This document shows positions 37,653 through 47,406 of a DNA stretch of 64,000 bases, piece after piece. Source of the DNA: Acetivibrio cellulolyticus CD2 (GTDB lineage: Bacteria > Bacillota > Clostridia > Acetivibrionales > Acetivibrionaceae); NCBI RefSeq assembly GCF_000179595.2, contig NZ_JH556653.1:1096237-1160236 (forward strand). The letters are read 5' to 3'. A program made the position numbers and the translations under genes. Position 1 is the stretch's first letter, and every line of letters begins with the position of its first letter. The notes under the pieces were generated by a model, which had not been told where the DNA came from, ran no database searches, and was given only the letters and a program-made list of their open reading frames with translations.

Positions 37653-38495
37653 TCATACCTCCATTCCAGCCAAAACTGCATCCAGTTCAGCTATAGCCTT
37701 TTCTGCCTGCTCCTTGTTAGGAGCTACGCCATGCCATCCAGCTTGATTTTCCATAAATGAAACGCCCTTGCCCTTAATAGTCTCAGCAACGATCATAGTA
37801 GGCTTGTCCTTAGACTTCTTAGCTTCATTTATTGCCTCAATAATTTGCAAATGGTCATGCCCGTTTATCATAATTACTTTCCAGCCAAAGGCTTTAAACT
37901 TCTCCTCAACAGGTTCAGGAGACATTACTTCGCTAATATTTCCGTCTATCTGTAAATGGTTGTGATCCAGAAAAGCTATAAGATTATCAAGCTTATAATG
38001 AGCTGCTGCCATTAATGCTTCCCAAACTTGTCCTTCCTGAATTTCACCGTCACCTAGCAAAGCATATACATTATAGTCCTTATTGTCAATTTTTCCCGCA
38101 ATAGCCATTCCAACAGCGGCAGATATACCCTGACCCAGGGAACCTGTCGACATATCAACTCCAGGTACGTACCTCATGCTGGGATGTCCCTCAAGAAAGC
38201 TGTCCACACTCCTGAATTTTACCAGTTCTTCTTTTGGAAAAAATCCTTTCTCAGCTAGTGCTGCGTACAAAGCAGGAGAACAATGTCCTTTTGACAAAAC
38301 AAATCTATCCCTATCTTCCCAGTGCGGGTTCTTTGAGTCTAGCCTCATCTCGTTAAAATACAATACAGTAATTATATCTGTACAAGAAAGTGATCCACCT
38401 GGATGACCTGATTGGGCATTATATACTTGCTCAATTATATGTTTCCTCAATATTGTGGAGTACTTTTTTAACTCTTTTATCTGACTTTCGTTCAT
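37653..38495 (-). CDS. Transketolase, N-terminal subunit
   Basis: The 280-residue thiamine-diphosphate-binding half of split transketolase. Motifs: SGHPGGSLSCTDI, DRFVLSKGHCSPALYAALAE, STGSLGQGISAAVGMAIAGK and the cofactor/Mg site GDGEIQEGQVWEALMAAAHY with DHNHLQIDG. AGGAGATGTATC precedes the ATG. Directly upstream of the C-terminal subunit gene, so both are made in step. It serves the non-oxidative pentose phosphate pathway. Confidence 0.95.
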   Translation of the reverse strand: MNESQIKELKKYSTILRKHIIEQVYNAQSGHPGGSLSCTDIITVLYFNEMRLDSKNPHWEDRDRFVLSKGHCSPALYAALAEKGFFPKEELVKFRSVDSFLEGHPSMRYVPGVDMSTGSLGQGISAAVGMAIAGKIDNKDYNVYALLGDGEIQEGQVWEALMAAAHYKLDNLIAFLDHNHLQIDGNISEVMSPEPVEEKFKAFGWKVIMINGHDHLQIIEAINEAKKSKDKPTMIVAETIKGKGVSFMENQAGWHGVAPNKEQAEKAIAELDAVLAGMEV

Positions 38496-38621
38496 GATAC
38501 ATCTCCTAAGAAAAATTTTTTCGTAATAAGTATACTACAGTGGAAACTTTTAGTCTACAGATACGCTTCTTTTTTAACAAATTTATTACACAAAATGCTT
38601 TACAAAACGTGCTCTAAACCC

Positions 38622-39527
38622 TCATTCATAGGTTTTAAAGCCTTCCCCCAGAACCTCCCTAATATCTGCCAATATTATAAACGCATTCCTATCAACATCT
38701 TTAACTATATTTTTCAGCATTGGCATTTGCCCTCTATTTAAAATACAAAGAAGTACCTTTTTTTTGTTTCCTGTGTACATGCCTGTCCCATCAAGTGCTG
38801 TCACTCCTCTATCTAAATCTATTAGAATTTTTGCTGCTATCTGATCTGAAAGATCTGAAATTATAAAGACTGCCTTTGCAAAGTTCACACCTTCTAATAT
38901 AGCATCAATTACTTTTGAACTTATAAATAAAGTAACAATTGCATACAATCCCAACTGAAAACTTTTAAATGCAACAGCTGCAAGTATAATTACACTTGTA
39001 TCAATAAGTAAAAGAGTCTCACCCATTGTCAACACCGGGAAAAAGTGAGTTACTATTCTAGCTGCAAGATCAGTTCCGCCGGTAGTGGCACCTGATCTGA
39101 ATACAAAGCCAAGTCCTACTCCCATTAAAAAGCCGCCAAACAGGGCATATAGAAGTATATCCTGTGAATTAATAAGACTTCCAGATTCCCCAAGAAAATT
39201 TTTGACAAATGTATTTGTAAAAGGCTCAGTCAGGTCAATAATAACAGACAACAGTACAGTCCCGAAAAGTGTCTTTAAAACAAACTTTTTACCAATAAAG
39301 CGCATACCCAGTAAGAACAGTGGAATATTTAGAGCAAGCATGGTTGTACCAACCGGTAACTTACCATTGCTTACATAATATAAAACTGTTGCTATCCCAC
39401 TAACTCCTCCCGGAGCAATCTTATAAGGAACTAAAAATATATTTATTGAGCCCGCTGTTATTATTGAGCCTACACCAACCATCAAATAATCTTTCCAGTT
39501 TTTGGTTGCATTTTCTTTTAAATTCAT
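38622..39527 (-). CDS. YitT-family membrane protein
   Basis: A 301-residue protein with five or six membrane segments in the N-terminal 200 residues (DUF161/YitT: YLMVGVGSIITAGSINIFLV; KIAPGGVSGIATVLYY; FRSGATTGGTDLAARI). A cytoplasmic C-terminal DUF2179 domain follows (about 215-300; LDRGVTALDGTGMYTGNKK). The family is common in Firmicutes, with no settled function; export or transport across the membrane is presumed. AGAGGT precedes the ATG. It is divergent from the glycosyltransferase-CsaB gene. Confidence 0.88.
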   Translation of the reverse strand: MNLKENATKNWKDYLMVGVGSIITAGSINIFLVPYKIAPGGVSGIATVLYYVSNGKLPVGTTMLALNIPLFLLGMRFIGKKFVLKTLFGTVLLSVIIDLTEPFTNTFVKNFLGESGSLINSQDILLYALFGGFLMGVGLGFVFRSGATTGGTDLAARIVTHFFPVLTMGETLLLIDTSVIILAAVAFKSFQLGLYAIVTLFISSKVIDAILEGVNFAKAVFIISDLSDQIAAKILIDLDRGVTALDGTGMYTGNKKKVLLCILNRGQMPMLKNIVKDVDRNAFIILADIREVLGEGFKTYE

Positions 39528-39652
39528 TTTTTACCTCTGTTAAACACCTCAAATTTAATTTATGTTTCCCAAATATTATATTATTCATCCAATTCACTAA
39601 TACAAAGCTTTAGATAATATTAACCAATCTCTTTTATTACATATTGTGTTTA

Positions 39653-39661
39653 TGCTATAAT
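39653..39661 (+). promoter_or_regulatory. Extended -10 promoter of the GT4-csaB gene
   Basis: TGCTATAAT is a TGn-extended, perfect -10 element. The -35 region (TTTATT, 39633-39638, spacing 17) is weak. It would give a leader of about 110 bases that contains three stem-loops. Confidence 0.5.
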
Positions 39662-39686
39662 GTGATGGACATAATATAATTTGATT

Positions 39687-39759
39687 GCAGCCGAGGGCTG
39701 CTTCAGGAATTCTGAAAATATAACTTCAGCTATTTCTTAATATAAAAATTAAGAAAGCT
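39687..39759 (+). promoter_or_regulatory. Structured 5' leader with three consecutive stem-loops
   Basis: GCAGCC-GAG-GGCTGC (39687-39701), TTCAG-GAATT-CTGAA (39702-39716) and an arm pair at 39728-39741 / 39748-39759 (TTTCTTAAT with ATTAAGAAA and AGC/GCT, two bases bulged) stand in a row before the ribosome site CAAGGAG. No riboswitch consensus is recognised. It may control translation or mRNA stability. Confidence 0.45.
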
Positions 39760-39777
39760 ATTATCAAGGAGATTGCA

Positions 39778-42009
39778 ATGAAAGTTCTTCATCTAATTGG
39801 TGGAGGAGACATAGGTGGAGCAAAAAGCCATGTTCTCTCTCTAGTAAATGAGCTCGGCAAGCATATAGATGTTAAATTAATCAGCTTCAGGACAGGTGCA
39901 TTTGCTGATGAAGCCCACACTTTAGGTATAAATATAGACATTGTAAAAACGGGTACTATTTTTTCTGATGTCAAGAAGGTTTTGGAAATAATAAAGGAAG
40001 AGGGATATGAACTTATACATTCGCACGGTGCTAAAGCGAACATGGTTGCTGTGGCAGTTAAAAAGATTACAGGTTTGCCTGTAGTAACAACGGTTCACAG
40101 TGATTACAGGCTTGATTATCTTCAAAATATAGTAAAGATGTTTTCTTTTGGTATGGTAAATATGGTTGCACTTCGATTCGTAGATTACTATATCGGTGTA
40201 TCTAAAAATTTCAAAGATATGCTGATTGAAAGAAGGTTTAACCCCCAAAATATATTTACTGTTTATAATGGTATCAATTTCGAGAAGAAGGAATTAAAGC
40301 TTACCAAAGAGGGGTTTTTATCAAAATATAATCTACATTTTGATAAAGATGATGTAATTATCGGAATTCTTGCAAGACTTCACCCGGTAAAAGGAATCAC
40401 AACTTTTCTTCAGGCTGCCGCTGAAGTAGTTAAGCAAAATCCTTCAGTAAGGTTTCTGATAGCAGGTGATGGTGAAGAAAGAAAATCTTTAGAACGTAAA
40501 GCTGCTTCTCTCAAGCTTGATAAAAACGTGTTCTTTCTAGGCTTTGTTAATGAACCCTATGAGTTTATTAACACTATAGATATAAATGTCCTTACTTCCT
40601 TAAGTGAAAGTTTTCCATATTCTATTTTAGAGGGTACACTCTTTAAGAAAGCTACAATAAGCAGTAATGTAGGGGGTATTTCAGACCTTATTGATACTGA
40701 AAGAAATGGATTTCTTTTTGAGCCTAAGGATTATCAAGCCCTCGCCAAGCACATGCTTACACTCGTTAATAATACGCAGCTTAGAGAAGAAATGGGTCAA
40801 AAAATTCATCAAAAGGCTAGTACGTATTTCTCCCTTGAAAATATGTGTAATACTCAACTTGGAATATATGAAAACATTATATGCAGAAGCCTTGACAGAA
40901 AAACTCCCCGAAATCATTATGATGCTATAATTTCCGGGTACTACGGTTTTAAAAATGTCGGTGATGATGCAATGCTCATGGCTATAATAGATAATCTAAG
41001 GATGTGTAAAAAGGATCTTCGGATATTGGTACTTTCAAAGAATCCTGTTGAAACAAGACGTATTTATAATGTTGATTCAATAAACAGAATTAACCTCCTT
41101 AGAATCCTCTTTACCATGAGAAAATCCAAACTATTTATAAGCGGCGGAGGAACCCTAATTCAGGATAATACAAGTACCCGTTCCCTTATATATTACCTTG
41201 GAATGATCTGGTTGGCTAAAAAAACGAACATGAAAGTTATGATCTATGCCAACGGTATCGGACCTTTAAACAAGAAGAACAATAGAAATCTAACAAAATA
41301 TGTTGTCAATAAAGTAGATGTTATTACTCTTAGGGAAGAATTATCCTACAAAGAGCTTGTTAATTTAAATATAGACAAACCCCAAATTCATGTGACTGCA
41401 GATCCTGCCTTCACTATAAAAGCTGAAAATCCTGAACATATTAATTATTTACTTTCAAGTGAAGGGATCGACCCTCAGACCCCATTTATCGGTTTTTCGG
41501 TAAGAAGGTGGAATAACCATGACAAATATGAAACAACCATTGCCAAAATTGCGGATTACATCATAGAAACATATGGCATTAACACACTATTTATTCCAAT
41601 GCATTATCCTGGTGATCTTGTAATTATTGAAAACATACTATCCAAGATGAAAAATAAAGGTTATGCAATCAGAAAAAAACACTCTGTATCAGAAACACTT
41701 GGAATAATTGGTAAAACTCAAATGCTTATTGGCATGAGGCTACATGCTTTAATATTTGCAGCCAGTATAGGCATTCCATCAGTCGGTATTGTTTACGAAC
41801 CTAAGGTTGAAGGCTTTCTAAAGTATGCAAACCAAGCCTCGGCAGGTCATGTAAATTCATTGGAATTTGATAAAATGAAACAAATAGTTGATAATGTATG
41901 GAACAACAGGGAAAGTATCAAAAGAGAACTGGATTCTACTACTGCAGACCTTAAGGAAAAGGCATTAAAAAATGCCCATGTAGCTTTTGATCTTATTGAA
42001 AACTATTAA
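39778..42009 (+). CDS. csaB: GT4 glycosyltransferase fused to CsaB-type polysaccharide pyruvyl transferase
   Basis: A 743-residue two-domain protein. Residues 1-375 are a GT-B family 4 glycosyltransferase (HLIGGGDIGGAKSHVLSLVN; IGILARLHPVKGITTFLQAA; SESFPYSILEGTLFKKA). After a short link near 375-382, residues about 383-743 are a CsaB-type pyruvyl transferase (ISGYYGFKNVGDDAMLMAII; LFISGGGTLIQDNTSTRSL; IGMRLHALIFAASIGIPSVG). CsaB adds ketal pyruvate to the secondary cell-wall polymer, which SLH domains then bind; in cellulosome makers this holds anchoring scaffoldins on the cell. CAAGGAG precedes the ATG. A TagA/WecG glycosyltransferase gene follows 47 bases later. The fusion implies that sugar addition and pyruvylation are linked, an inference. 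Confidence 0.88.
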   Translation: MKVLHLIGGGDIGGAKSHVLSLVNELGKHIDVKLISFRTGAFADEAHTLGINIDIVKTGTIFSDVKKVLEIIKEEGYELIHSHGAKANMVAVAVKKITGLPVVTTVHSDYRLDYLQNIVKMFSFGMVNMVALRFVDYYIGVSKNFKDMLIERRFNPQNIFTVYNGINFEKKELKLTKEGFLSKYNLHFDKDDVIIGILARLHPVKGITTFLQAAAEVVKQNPSVRFLIAGDGEERKSLERKAASLKLDKNVFFLGFVNEPYEFINTIDINVLTSLSESFPYSILEGTLFKKATISSNVGGISDLIDTERNGFLFEPKDYQALAKHMLTLVNNTQLREEMGQKIHQKASTYFSLENMCNTQLGIYENIICRSLDRKTPRNHYDAIISGYYGFKNVGDDAMLMAIIDNLRMCKKDLRILVLSKNPVETRRIYNVDSINRINLLRILFTMRKSKLFISGGGTLIQDNTSTRSLIYYLGMIWLAKKTNMKVMIYANGIGPLNKKNNRNLTKYVVNKVDVITLREELSYKELVNLNIDKPQIHVTADPAFTIKAENPEHINYLLSSEGIDPQTPFIGFSVRRWNNHDKYETTIAKIADYIIETYGINTLFIPMHYPGDLVIIENILSKMKNKGYAIRKKHSVSETLGIIGKTQMLIGMRLHALIFAASIGIPSVGIVYEPKVEGFLKYANQASAGHVNSLEFDKMKQIVDNVWNNRESIKRELDSTTADLKEKALKNAHVAFDLIENY

Positions 42010-42056
42010 TTTCGGGAATTAATCCCTTGGTAAATTTATAATACAAAGGAGTTAGT

Positions 42057-42794
42057 ATGAGAAGGACTGTAAAAATTTTAGATATACCTGTAGATAACTT
42101 GACAATGGAGGGAGCAGTAGAAAGGTTTAAATACCTCCTGGGCGAACCCGGTATACACACCATTTATACCCCAAACGCCGAGATAATGATGGCTGCACAA
42201 CGAGAGCCAGATTTAAAAGCAATCTTAAGTGAAGCTGACATGCTTTTACCTGATGGGGCGGGTGTGGTTCTTGCATCTAAAATTATCAGGGATAATTTAA
42301 AGGAACGTGTTGCAGGTTATGATCTTACTCTAAATTGTTTCAAGCTGTCTTCTAAAATGAATATTTCTTATTTCTTTTTTGGTGGAAAACCTGGAGTGGC
42401 TGAGGAAGCAGCGAAAAAAGTACAAACAGAAAACCCTGACATCAATATTGTTGGAATTAGAAACGGATATTTTTCTGCTGATGAAGAATCAAATATAATT
42501 GAACAAATAAATGCCTCAAATCCTGATGTTCTGTTGGTTGCTCTTGGCGCTCCAAGGCAGGAAAAGTGGATATACAAAAACAAACATAGACTTAATGCAA
42601 AAATTTGTATAGGTGTTGGAGGTACTTTTGATGTACTTGCAGGCAGGGCCAAAAGGGCACCAGTGTTTTTTCAAAAGAATGGTCTTGAATGGTTATACCG
42701 TCTTTACAAGGAACCTTGGAGGTTTATAAGAATGCTTGATTTACCAAGGTTTATCCTGCTTGTAACTGCTAAGAAAGTAGGTCTAAAAAAATAA
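42057..42794 (+). CDS. tagA: WecG/TagA/CpsF-family glycosyltransferase
   Basis: A 245-residue GT26 enzyme. In the family, TagA adds N-acetylmannosamine to lipid-linked GlcNAc in wall teichoic acid or secondary polymer synthesis. Motifs: IYTPNAEIMMAAQREPDL, EADMLLPDGAGVVLASK, FFFGGKPGVAEEAAKK, ALGAPRQEKWIYKNK and GVGGTFDVLAGRAKRAP, then the membrane-binding C-terminal tail NGLEWLYRLYKEPWRFIRML. CAAAGGAG lies 6 bases before the ATG. Following the CsaB fusion gene and before a terminator, it likely makes the early linkage or backbone unit of the same pyruvylated wall polymer. Confidence 0.9.
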   Translation: MRRTVKILDIPVDNLTMEGAVERFKYLLGEPGIHTIYTPNAEIMMAAQREPDLKAILSEADMLLPDGAGVVLASKIIRDNLKERVAGYDLTLNCFKLSSKMNISYFFFGGKPGVAEEAAKKVQTENPDINIVGIRNGYFSADEESNIIEQINASNPDVLLVALGAPRQEKWIYKNKHRLNAKICIGVGGTFDVLAGRAKRAPVFFQKNGLEWLYRLYKEPWRFIRMLDLPRFILLVTAKKVGLKK

Positions 42795-42814
42795 ATTTTA
42801 AAAGAGTCAGAATA

Positions 42815-42848
42815 AAATAGCCTGCTACATTCGCAGGCTATTTATATT
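42815..42848. terminator. Bidirectional terminator between tagA and chemoreceptor gene
   Basis: AAATAGCCTGC and GCAGGCTATTT form a perfect 11-bp stem with a 7-base loop, flanked by A-rich and T-rich sequence. It is placed between convergent genes whose stops are about 20 and 3 bases away. Confidence 0.9.
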
Positions 42849-42850
42849 TA

Positions 42851-45235
42851 TTATACTTTAAACTCACCAATTGTAGATTCAAGTCGTCCTGAAAGTTTAC
42901 CCAAATCCTCCGATAGAAGTACAAGATGCTTGATTATCTGAACTAGCTCGCTAAAACCACCTGATATGTTGTCAATATCTTGAACATTTTTCTTTGTACT
43001 GTTGTTCAATTTTAGCAAAGACTCTAGCATTTCTTCTTTTGCATCCTGTATATACTTAACTGAGTTATTAATGTTATTCATCTGGTTAAAGACGTTATCC
43101 ATGAAATCCATAATGCTATCAAACTTCTCTATAGTATCGCTGACTGATGAATCATGCTGACTGATAACCTCATCTGACACTTTAACTACTTCACCAGTTT
43201 TTTCAATAGTCTCTGTTATATACTTCAGCTTATTTTCAATATAAAATGCTGAATCGTTTGATTGAGCCGCAAGCTTCTTTATTTCCTGTGCAACAACGCT
43301 GAAGCTTTTACCGGCATCTCCGGCTTTAGCTGCTTCAATTGTAGCGTTTAGTGCGAGTAATTTCGTCTGTCTTGCTATACTCTTTATAACATTTGTTATT
43401 TTTGATATTTCTGTAGATTCAACCTTTAATATACTAATCAACTTGGAAAACTCGGATAAAGTATTCTTAACCTCATGAGCATTCACCTGGAGGCTGTTTA
43501 CAGTTGACTTACCATATTCACTAAGTTCTTTTGCGCCTAATACTATGCTATTGACTTCCTTAAAGTCGTCAGTTATAAGTTGAATCTTATCTGATAGGTT
43601 ATTGGCAATGTTTTCATTTACATCAATCTCTTTATTCTGTTTATCCATCTCCGAATTCATCCTGGTAAGCATCAAAAGAAATTCCTGTATAGAAGCATAG
43701 CTTTCTTCGCAAGTTGCCGATACGGACTGAGAAGACTCAATAGAAACTTGAGATGCTTCCTTTACACTGCCTATAAGCTTCTTTAAATTTTGTACCATTT
43801 CCTTAAAGTTTTCACCAAGACTTCCAATTTCGTCCTTCCTCTTCAGGTCAAATACTTCCCCAAGGTTACCCATTTTTATTTCATTCATAGAATTTGCCAA
43901 AACTTTTATACCAGATGTAATATCAGAAGTAATAATTACCGATATAATTAAACTGAATATGAAACAAATCAAACCTATTATCAATATATTTCTCGACGTT
44001 TCATATACCTTACCAACTACTAAAGACTCCTTGGTCATTGATATCAAAGTCCAGTTAAGAGGAGTTCCATCTATATTTTTTATTGAGTAGTACCCTACAA
44101 CTACTTTCTTTCCATTAACATACAAATCTTCTAACATTCCACCTACTAAGTTGCTCTCTGACTCCTTATACGCTTCCTTTACTTTTGCCTGTACCAGATT
44201 ATATATTTCCTCTGTTAAATAGTTGTCCCTCTGCTTTAAACCTACTTTCTGCTCATCAGTGAGCTTAGTTCCTATATCTAATTTGTATGTAGGCTCTGTC
44301 AATATCTCTTCGCCTACTTTGATTTGAGTTTTTCCAAGCAAATCAGCCATTGTTTTTCCTTCTTTATTTGCTAAAAACAACTCATTTAATGAAAATCCAT
44401 CTTCACCTACGTTACTTCGGTTATATATCATATTATTTTGTCGCCCTACCAAAAACACTTCACCTTTATTGGGTATATCTACACTAGACAAGACATCTCT
44501 TAATACATCCTCTTTGACATCAAATTGAAGTATTCCCTGGCTTTGCAAACTAGTTGCAGTATAAACATTTCTAAAAAAGCAAAATAATCGATTTTGCCCT
44601 AAGTTGATAAAACTGAGGTCTGTAATGTGAGTATCAATCCACAAAGATTTCTGTTTGCTTTCAGCAAATTCTCTCATTCCCAAGGTATCAAAATAGTTTA
44701 GTCCGGCTCTCAGATGTTGCAAGCTTCCCTCTCCTACCATTTCAGCCTGTGAAGACTTTGTAGAGTTATTACTCGATATTATCATATATGCAATCTTATC
44801 AGAACTGTTTGCAAGATATCTTTGTAAATCGCCTTTAATTTTGCCTCTATAACTTTCAAAAACATTGCTGTCTTTTGTGCTATTCATCGCCTGAATGTTC
44901 TCAGCAATACTACTATTATTAGCAACAAGCTCCGCAACTCCGGAAATATCCTCTAATTCTCTTTCAATATTGCTGGCTGTCTGTTCAAGTATATTAATTG
45001 TATTGCTTTTATTTTGCTCAAGTAGTATATTTGAAATATTTTTATATGAGTAATAAACAATTACAAAGAGAGTAAATAGAATAATAGCTCCGAAGGCCAT
45101 AGTTAATTTAAGACCTATCTTTGCATTCCTTAGGTTTAATATGTTCGTAATTTTCAATCCTTTTGACTTTAAATTTTTTATATTTGGTATTCGGCCTTTT
45201 ATAAAAAACTTTTTCAAATTAAAATTAATTCTCAT
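42851..45235 (-). CDS. Methyl-accepting chemotaxis protein
   Basis: A 794-residue chemoreceptor. An unusually long basic N-terminal tail of about 44 residues precedes membrane segment 1 ([20 protein letters not shown]). A large extracellular sensor of about 340 residues, probably Cache-type, follows; membrane segment 2 is near 405-428, then HAMP. The signalling domain has the conserved hairpin tip [20 protein letters not shown] and [22 protein letters not shown] precedes the ATG. It stands alone, facing tagA. The ligand is unknown. Confidence 0.93.
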   Translation of the reverse strand: MRINFNLKKFFIKGRIPNIKNLKSKGLKITNILNLRNAKIGLKLTMAFGAIILFTLFVIVYYSYKNISNILLEQNKSNTINILEQTASNIERELEDISGVAELVANNSSIAENIQAMNSTKDSNVFESYRGKIKGDLQRYLANSSDKIAYMIISSNNSTKSSQAEMVGEGSLQHLRAGLNYFDTLGMREFAESKQKSLWIDTHITDLSFINLGQNRLFCFFRNVYTATSLQSQGILQFDVKEDVLRDVLSSVDIPNKGEVFLVGRQNNMIYNRSNVGEDGFSLNELFLANKEGKTMADLLGKTQIKVGEEILTEPTYKLDIGTKLTDEQKVGLKQRDNYLTEEIYNLVQAKVKEAYKESESNLVGGMLEDLYVNGKKVVVGYYSIKNIDGTPLNWTLISMTKESLVVGKVYETSRNILIIGLICFIFSLIISVIITSDITSGIKVLANSMNEIKMGNLGEVFDLKRKDEIGSLGENFKEMVQNLKKLIGSVKEASQVSIESSQSVSATCEESYASIQEFLLMLTRMNSEMDKQNKEIDVNENIANNLSDKIQLITDDFKEVNSIVLGAKELSEYGKSTVNSLQVNAHEVKNTLSEFSKLISILKVESTEISKITNVIKSIARQTKLLALNATIEAAKAGDAGKSFSVVAQEIKKLAAQSNDSAFYIENKLKYITETIEKTGEVVKVSDEVISQHDSSVSDTIEKFDSIMDFMDNVFNQMNNINNSVKYIQDAKEEMLESLLKLNNSTKKNVQDIDNISGGFSELVQIIKHLVLLSEDLGKLSGRLESTIGEFKV

Positions 45236-45655
45236 ATTTTCACCTCGTAAACCAATTTATATCCATAACTTAGCATGAGTAGAAACAGAGTTAAAGTACC
45301 AAAAAGAATCATTAAACCTGGAATTGTAATTTCTGATATTATCAAGAACTATAATCAACCATATTACATTGGTTAAATCATAAGAATAAGCTACAGGAAT
45401 TATTAGATCTTAAAAGATGTAATTTCCACCTTCAAAATAATTCTATATGTAAAATAATTCTACACAAAATACATTTTTCCTTCTTTTCATAATTTATTTT
45501 CATAATAATTTTTTATTCATTCGCCAGTCTATCCATAATTTCTTTAATAAGTGCTGGCATAAAATAAGCCTCAATTAATATGAGTCTTATTAAAAAATAC
45601 ATTAAATTTTTTAAGTAAAACCTTGGCTGCAATTCTCGAAACATTAAAACCCAAA
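45236..45655. other. 420-base intergenic region with one doubtful mini-ORF
   Basis: The stretch is AT-rich. On the minus strand a frame at 45560-45513 reads MPALIKEIMDRLANE with TTGAGG about 9 bases upstream; extending to an ATG at 45602 gives 29 codons. There is no independent support that it is translated. No RNA gene, repeat or clear promoter was seen elsewhere in this gap. Confidence 0.3.
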
Positions 45656-46210
45656 CTACTCTATAGTATATGGGCCTTTCACAAGTACCCATGCCTTTTT
45701 ACCTACAATTTTAATTCCTCTTCCATCATCTCTGGACACTAGAAGCAAGTGATTTAGAGGTACATCTTGGTTTGTGGTAATGTCAGTACCTGTTCCTGAT
45801 GTGATATCAGATAATCCGCCTCCAGTTCCTCTTATAGCTTTTGCCTTTCCACCTCTAACAATTATTTCTGCACTTGCACCAGCCATAAGCTTCTGGTTTT
45901 CAGTGAGCTCTAAAGCTACAAACATACCATACTTTTCTATGCTTGACAGCCTGCTTTCCATATCTTTGTTTTTTGAAGACAATTCATTTACTGTTTTGGT
46001 CAATTCATCAACTTTCTTGATAAGCTCCTGCTCATTAGTAGAGAGCGAATCAATTTTCTGATCAACATAACTTTGAGTAACCAAAGGATCAGAATCTGTG
46101 CCAGGCTCTGCAGCAACTGCCGCCTGAATAATATGTACCGCAACCAAACTTGACGCAATAATTAATAAAGAAGCTATGGTTTTCTTATTCCATCTTCTAA
46201 TAGTTTTCAT
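45656..46210 (-). CDS. Exported coiled-coil protein of unknown function
   Basis: A 184-residue protein with a basic start and a hydrophobic signal or anchor (TIASLLIIASSLVAVHIIQA). Residues about 48-95 form a coiled coil (VDQKIDSLSTNEQELIKKVD; ELTKTVNELSSKNKDMESRL). The C-terminal 90 residues are a small beta domain (AEIIVRGGKAKAIRG; GIKIVGKKAWVLVKGPYTIE). AGGGGG precedes the ATG 9 bases upstream. It follows mazF by 17 bases, so it is probably in the mazEF transcript. Its function is not known to me. Confidence 0.7.
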   Translation of the reverse strand: MKTIRRWNKKTIASLLIIASSLVAVHIIQAAVAAEPGTDSDPLVTQSYVDQKIDSLSTNEQELIKKVDELTKTVNELSSKNKDMESRLSSIEKYGMFVALELTENQKLMAGASAEIIVRGGKAKAIRGTGGGLSDITSGTGTDITTNQDVPLNHLLLVSRDDGRGIKIVGKKAWVLVKGPYTIE

Positions 46211-46227
46211 CTTTTGTAACCCCCTTA

Positions 46228-46578
46228 CTACATCTCTACTAATCCAAAACTAACACTGAGTGCATCATTTACTCTTTCCATAAGTTCATCATCAAGATGG
46301 CCAATCTTTTCCCTTAGCCTCTTTTTGTCAATAGTCCTTATTTGCTCTAAAAGTATTACAGAATCCTTTGGGAGTCCGTAATCCTTTGCACTTAATTCTA
46401 TATGTGTAGGCAATTTTGCTTTGTTTATCTGTGATGTTATCGCAGAAGCTATAACAGTAGGACTGTATTTGTTGCCTATGTCATTCTGGACAATCAACAC
46501 AGGTCTTATGCCACCCTGTTCCGAACCAATAACCGGACTTAAGTCAGCATAAAATATATCTCCACGTTTTATAACCAC
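46228..46578 (-). CDS. mazF: MazF/NdoA (EndoA) endoribonuclease toxin
   Basis: A 116-residue PemK/MazF toxin that cuts mRNA at short sequences (UACAU in the B. subtilis member). Conserved: [58 protein letters not shown] and [16 protein letters not shown]. It starts with GTG at 46578, sharing one base with the antitoxin's TAG stop (TAGTG), so translation is coupled. The pair lies downstream of alr, as in Bacillus. Confidence 0.94.
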   Translation of the reverse strand: MVIKRGDIFYADLSPVIGSEQGGIRPVLIVQNDIGNKYSPTVIASAITSQINKAKLPTHIELSAKDYGLPKDSVILLEQIRTIDKKRLREKIGHLDDELMERVNDALSVSFGLVEM

Positions 46579-46856
46579 TATTTTTCCAACTCCCTAAGCC
46601 CTTCCTCATATTTTTGCTGTTGATCGTTGTCGGCTTCAAACCATATTTCAGCCAGCTTCTCATTAATTTCTGCCATCTGCTGGTAGCCCTTCTTCATCCT
46701 ATCCCTCATTTCAATTCTTCTCTTTTCTCGTATATAAAGCTTCATAGCCTCCCTTACAAATTCACTTCTGTTAATTCTCTCCATAGCTACTATGGAATCA
46801 ACCTCTTTTAATAAGTTATCGGGAAGACTTATCAAAATCTTTTTTAACTGAGCCAA
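46578..46856 (-). CDS. ndoAI: Ribbon-helix-helix antitoxin (NdoAI/MazE type)
   Basis: A 92-residue antitoxin. The N-terminal ribbon-helix-helix ([38 protein letters not shown]) binds DNA and autoregulates; the acidic C-terminal tail wraps MazF. I start it at a TTG at 46856 because GGGGG lies 7 bases upstream and the protein then begins at the fold ([15 protein letters not shown]); longer frames reach an ATG at 46967 but add an unrelated Cys-rich stretch without a ribosome site. One-base overlap with mazF. Confidence 0.9.
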   Translation of the reverse strand: MAQLKKILISLPDNLLKEVDSIVAMERINRSEFVREAMKLYIREKRRIEMRDRMKKGYQQMAEINEKLAEIWFEADNDQQQKYEEGLRELEK

Positions 46857-47404
46857 AATAAAACCCCCACTTCTTTTATTGGGTCTACAAGATTTAAAAG
46901 AAACAATTAAAATGAATAACCTGTAAACTTTGCAATAATTATTAAGAAACATCTGCCTACAGCACAACTAATTATGTACTTTGCAACTTTAATTGTACTA
47001 CCGTGCGATAAGAATAATATATGAATATGCAATTTTAGAGCATAATTATTGCATACTTATATATATAATTATAAAGCGCAACATATGCACGGGTCAAATT
47101 AAAATTAAATTACTGCGCTATTACAAGCTATGTAAATAATTCCATGCAATTAACTCAAATTTTCAATGCATCTATATCATCCCCACCAGTATTAAAACTG
47201 AAATATTTTATTAAAGTTAGTTTTTAATATTATTTGCCAACTTATACATATATAACTCCAAAAATTTAAAATATGTTGACATCAAAATATTCCAGTTTTC
47301 CTTTTATGGCCGATTTTAGGACATTTGCTTCGCAAATTCCTTCAGTGAAAATCTCAGGGGCATTTAGCCCCATTCCATTTTAGGACATTTGCTTCGCAAA
47401 TTCC
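46857..47404. other. 548-base intergenic region between alr and mazEF
   Basis: The half near mazEF is AT-rich and must hold any mazEF promoter, which I cannot place. The half near alr holds two copies of a 30-base repeat and between them a short hairpin, GGGGC-ATTTA-GCCCC (47357-47371). No gene was found. Confidence 0.4.
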
Positions 47405-47406
47405 TT
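47313..47406. repeat. Two 30-bp direct repeats, each with an inner palindrome
   Basis: Identical 30-base copies lie at 47313-47342 and 47377-47406, a 64-base period. Each contains ATTTGC-TTC-GCAAAT, able to form a small hairpin. The second copy overlaps the alr stop codon. The form is like a short interspersed or REP-type element rather than an insertion sequence. Confidence 0.75.

Noticed and set aside
46857-46967. Longer N-terminus for the mazE-type antitoxin from an ATG at 46967
   Set aside because: The added 37 residues are Cys-rich and unlike the ribbon-helix-helix family; the TTG at 46856 has GGGGG at good distance.
47313-47406. The 30-bp repeats as insertion sequence ends or a CRISPR array
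   Set aside because: There is no transposase, only two copies with a 34-base gap, and the copies are direct repeats, not terminal inverted repeats.
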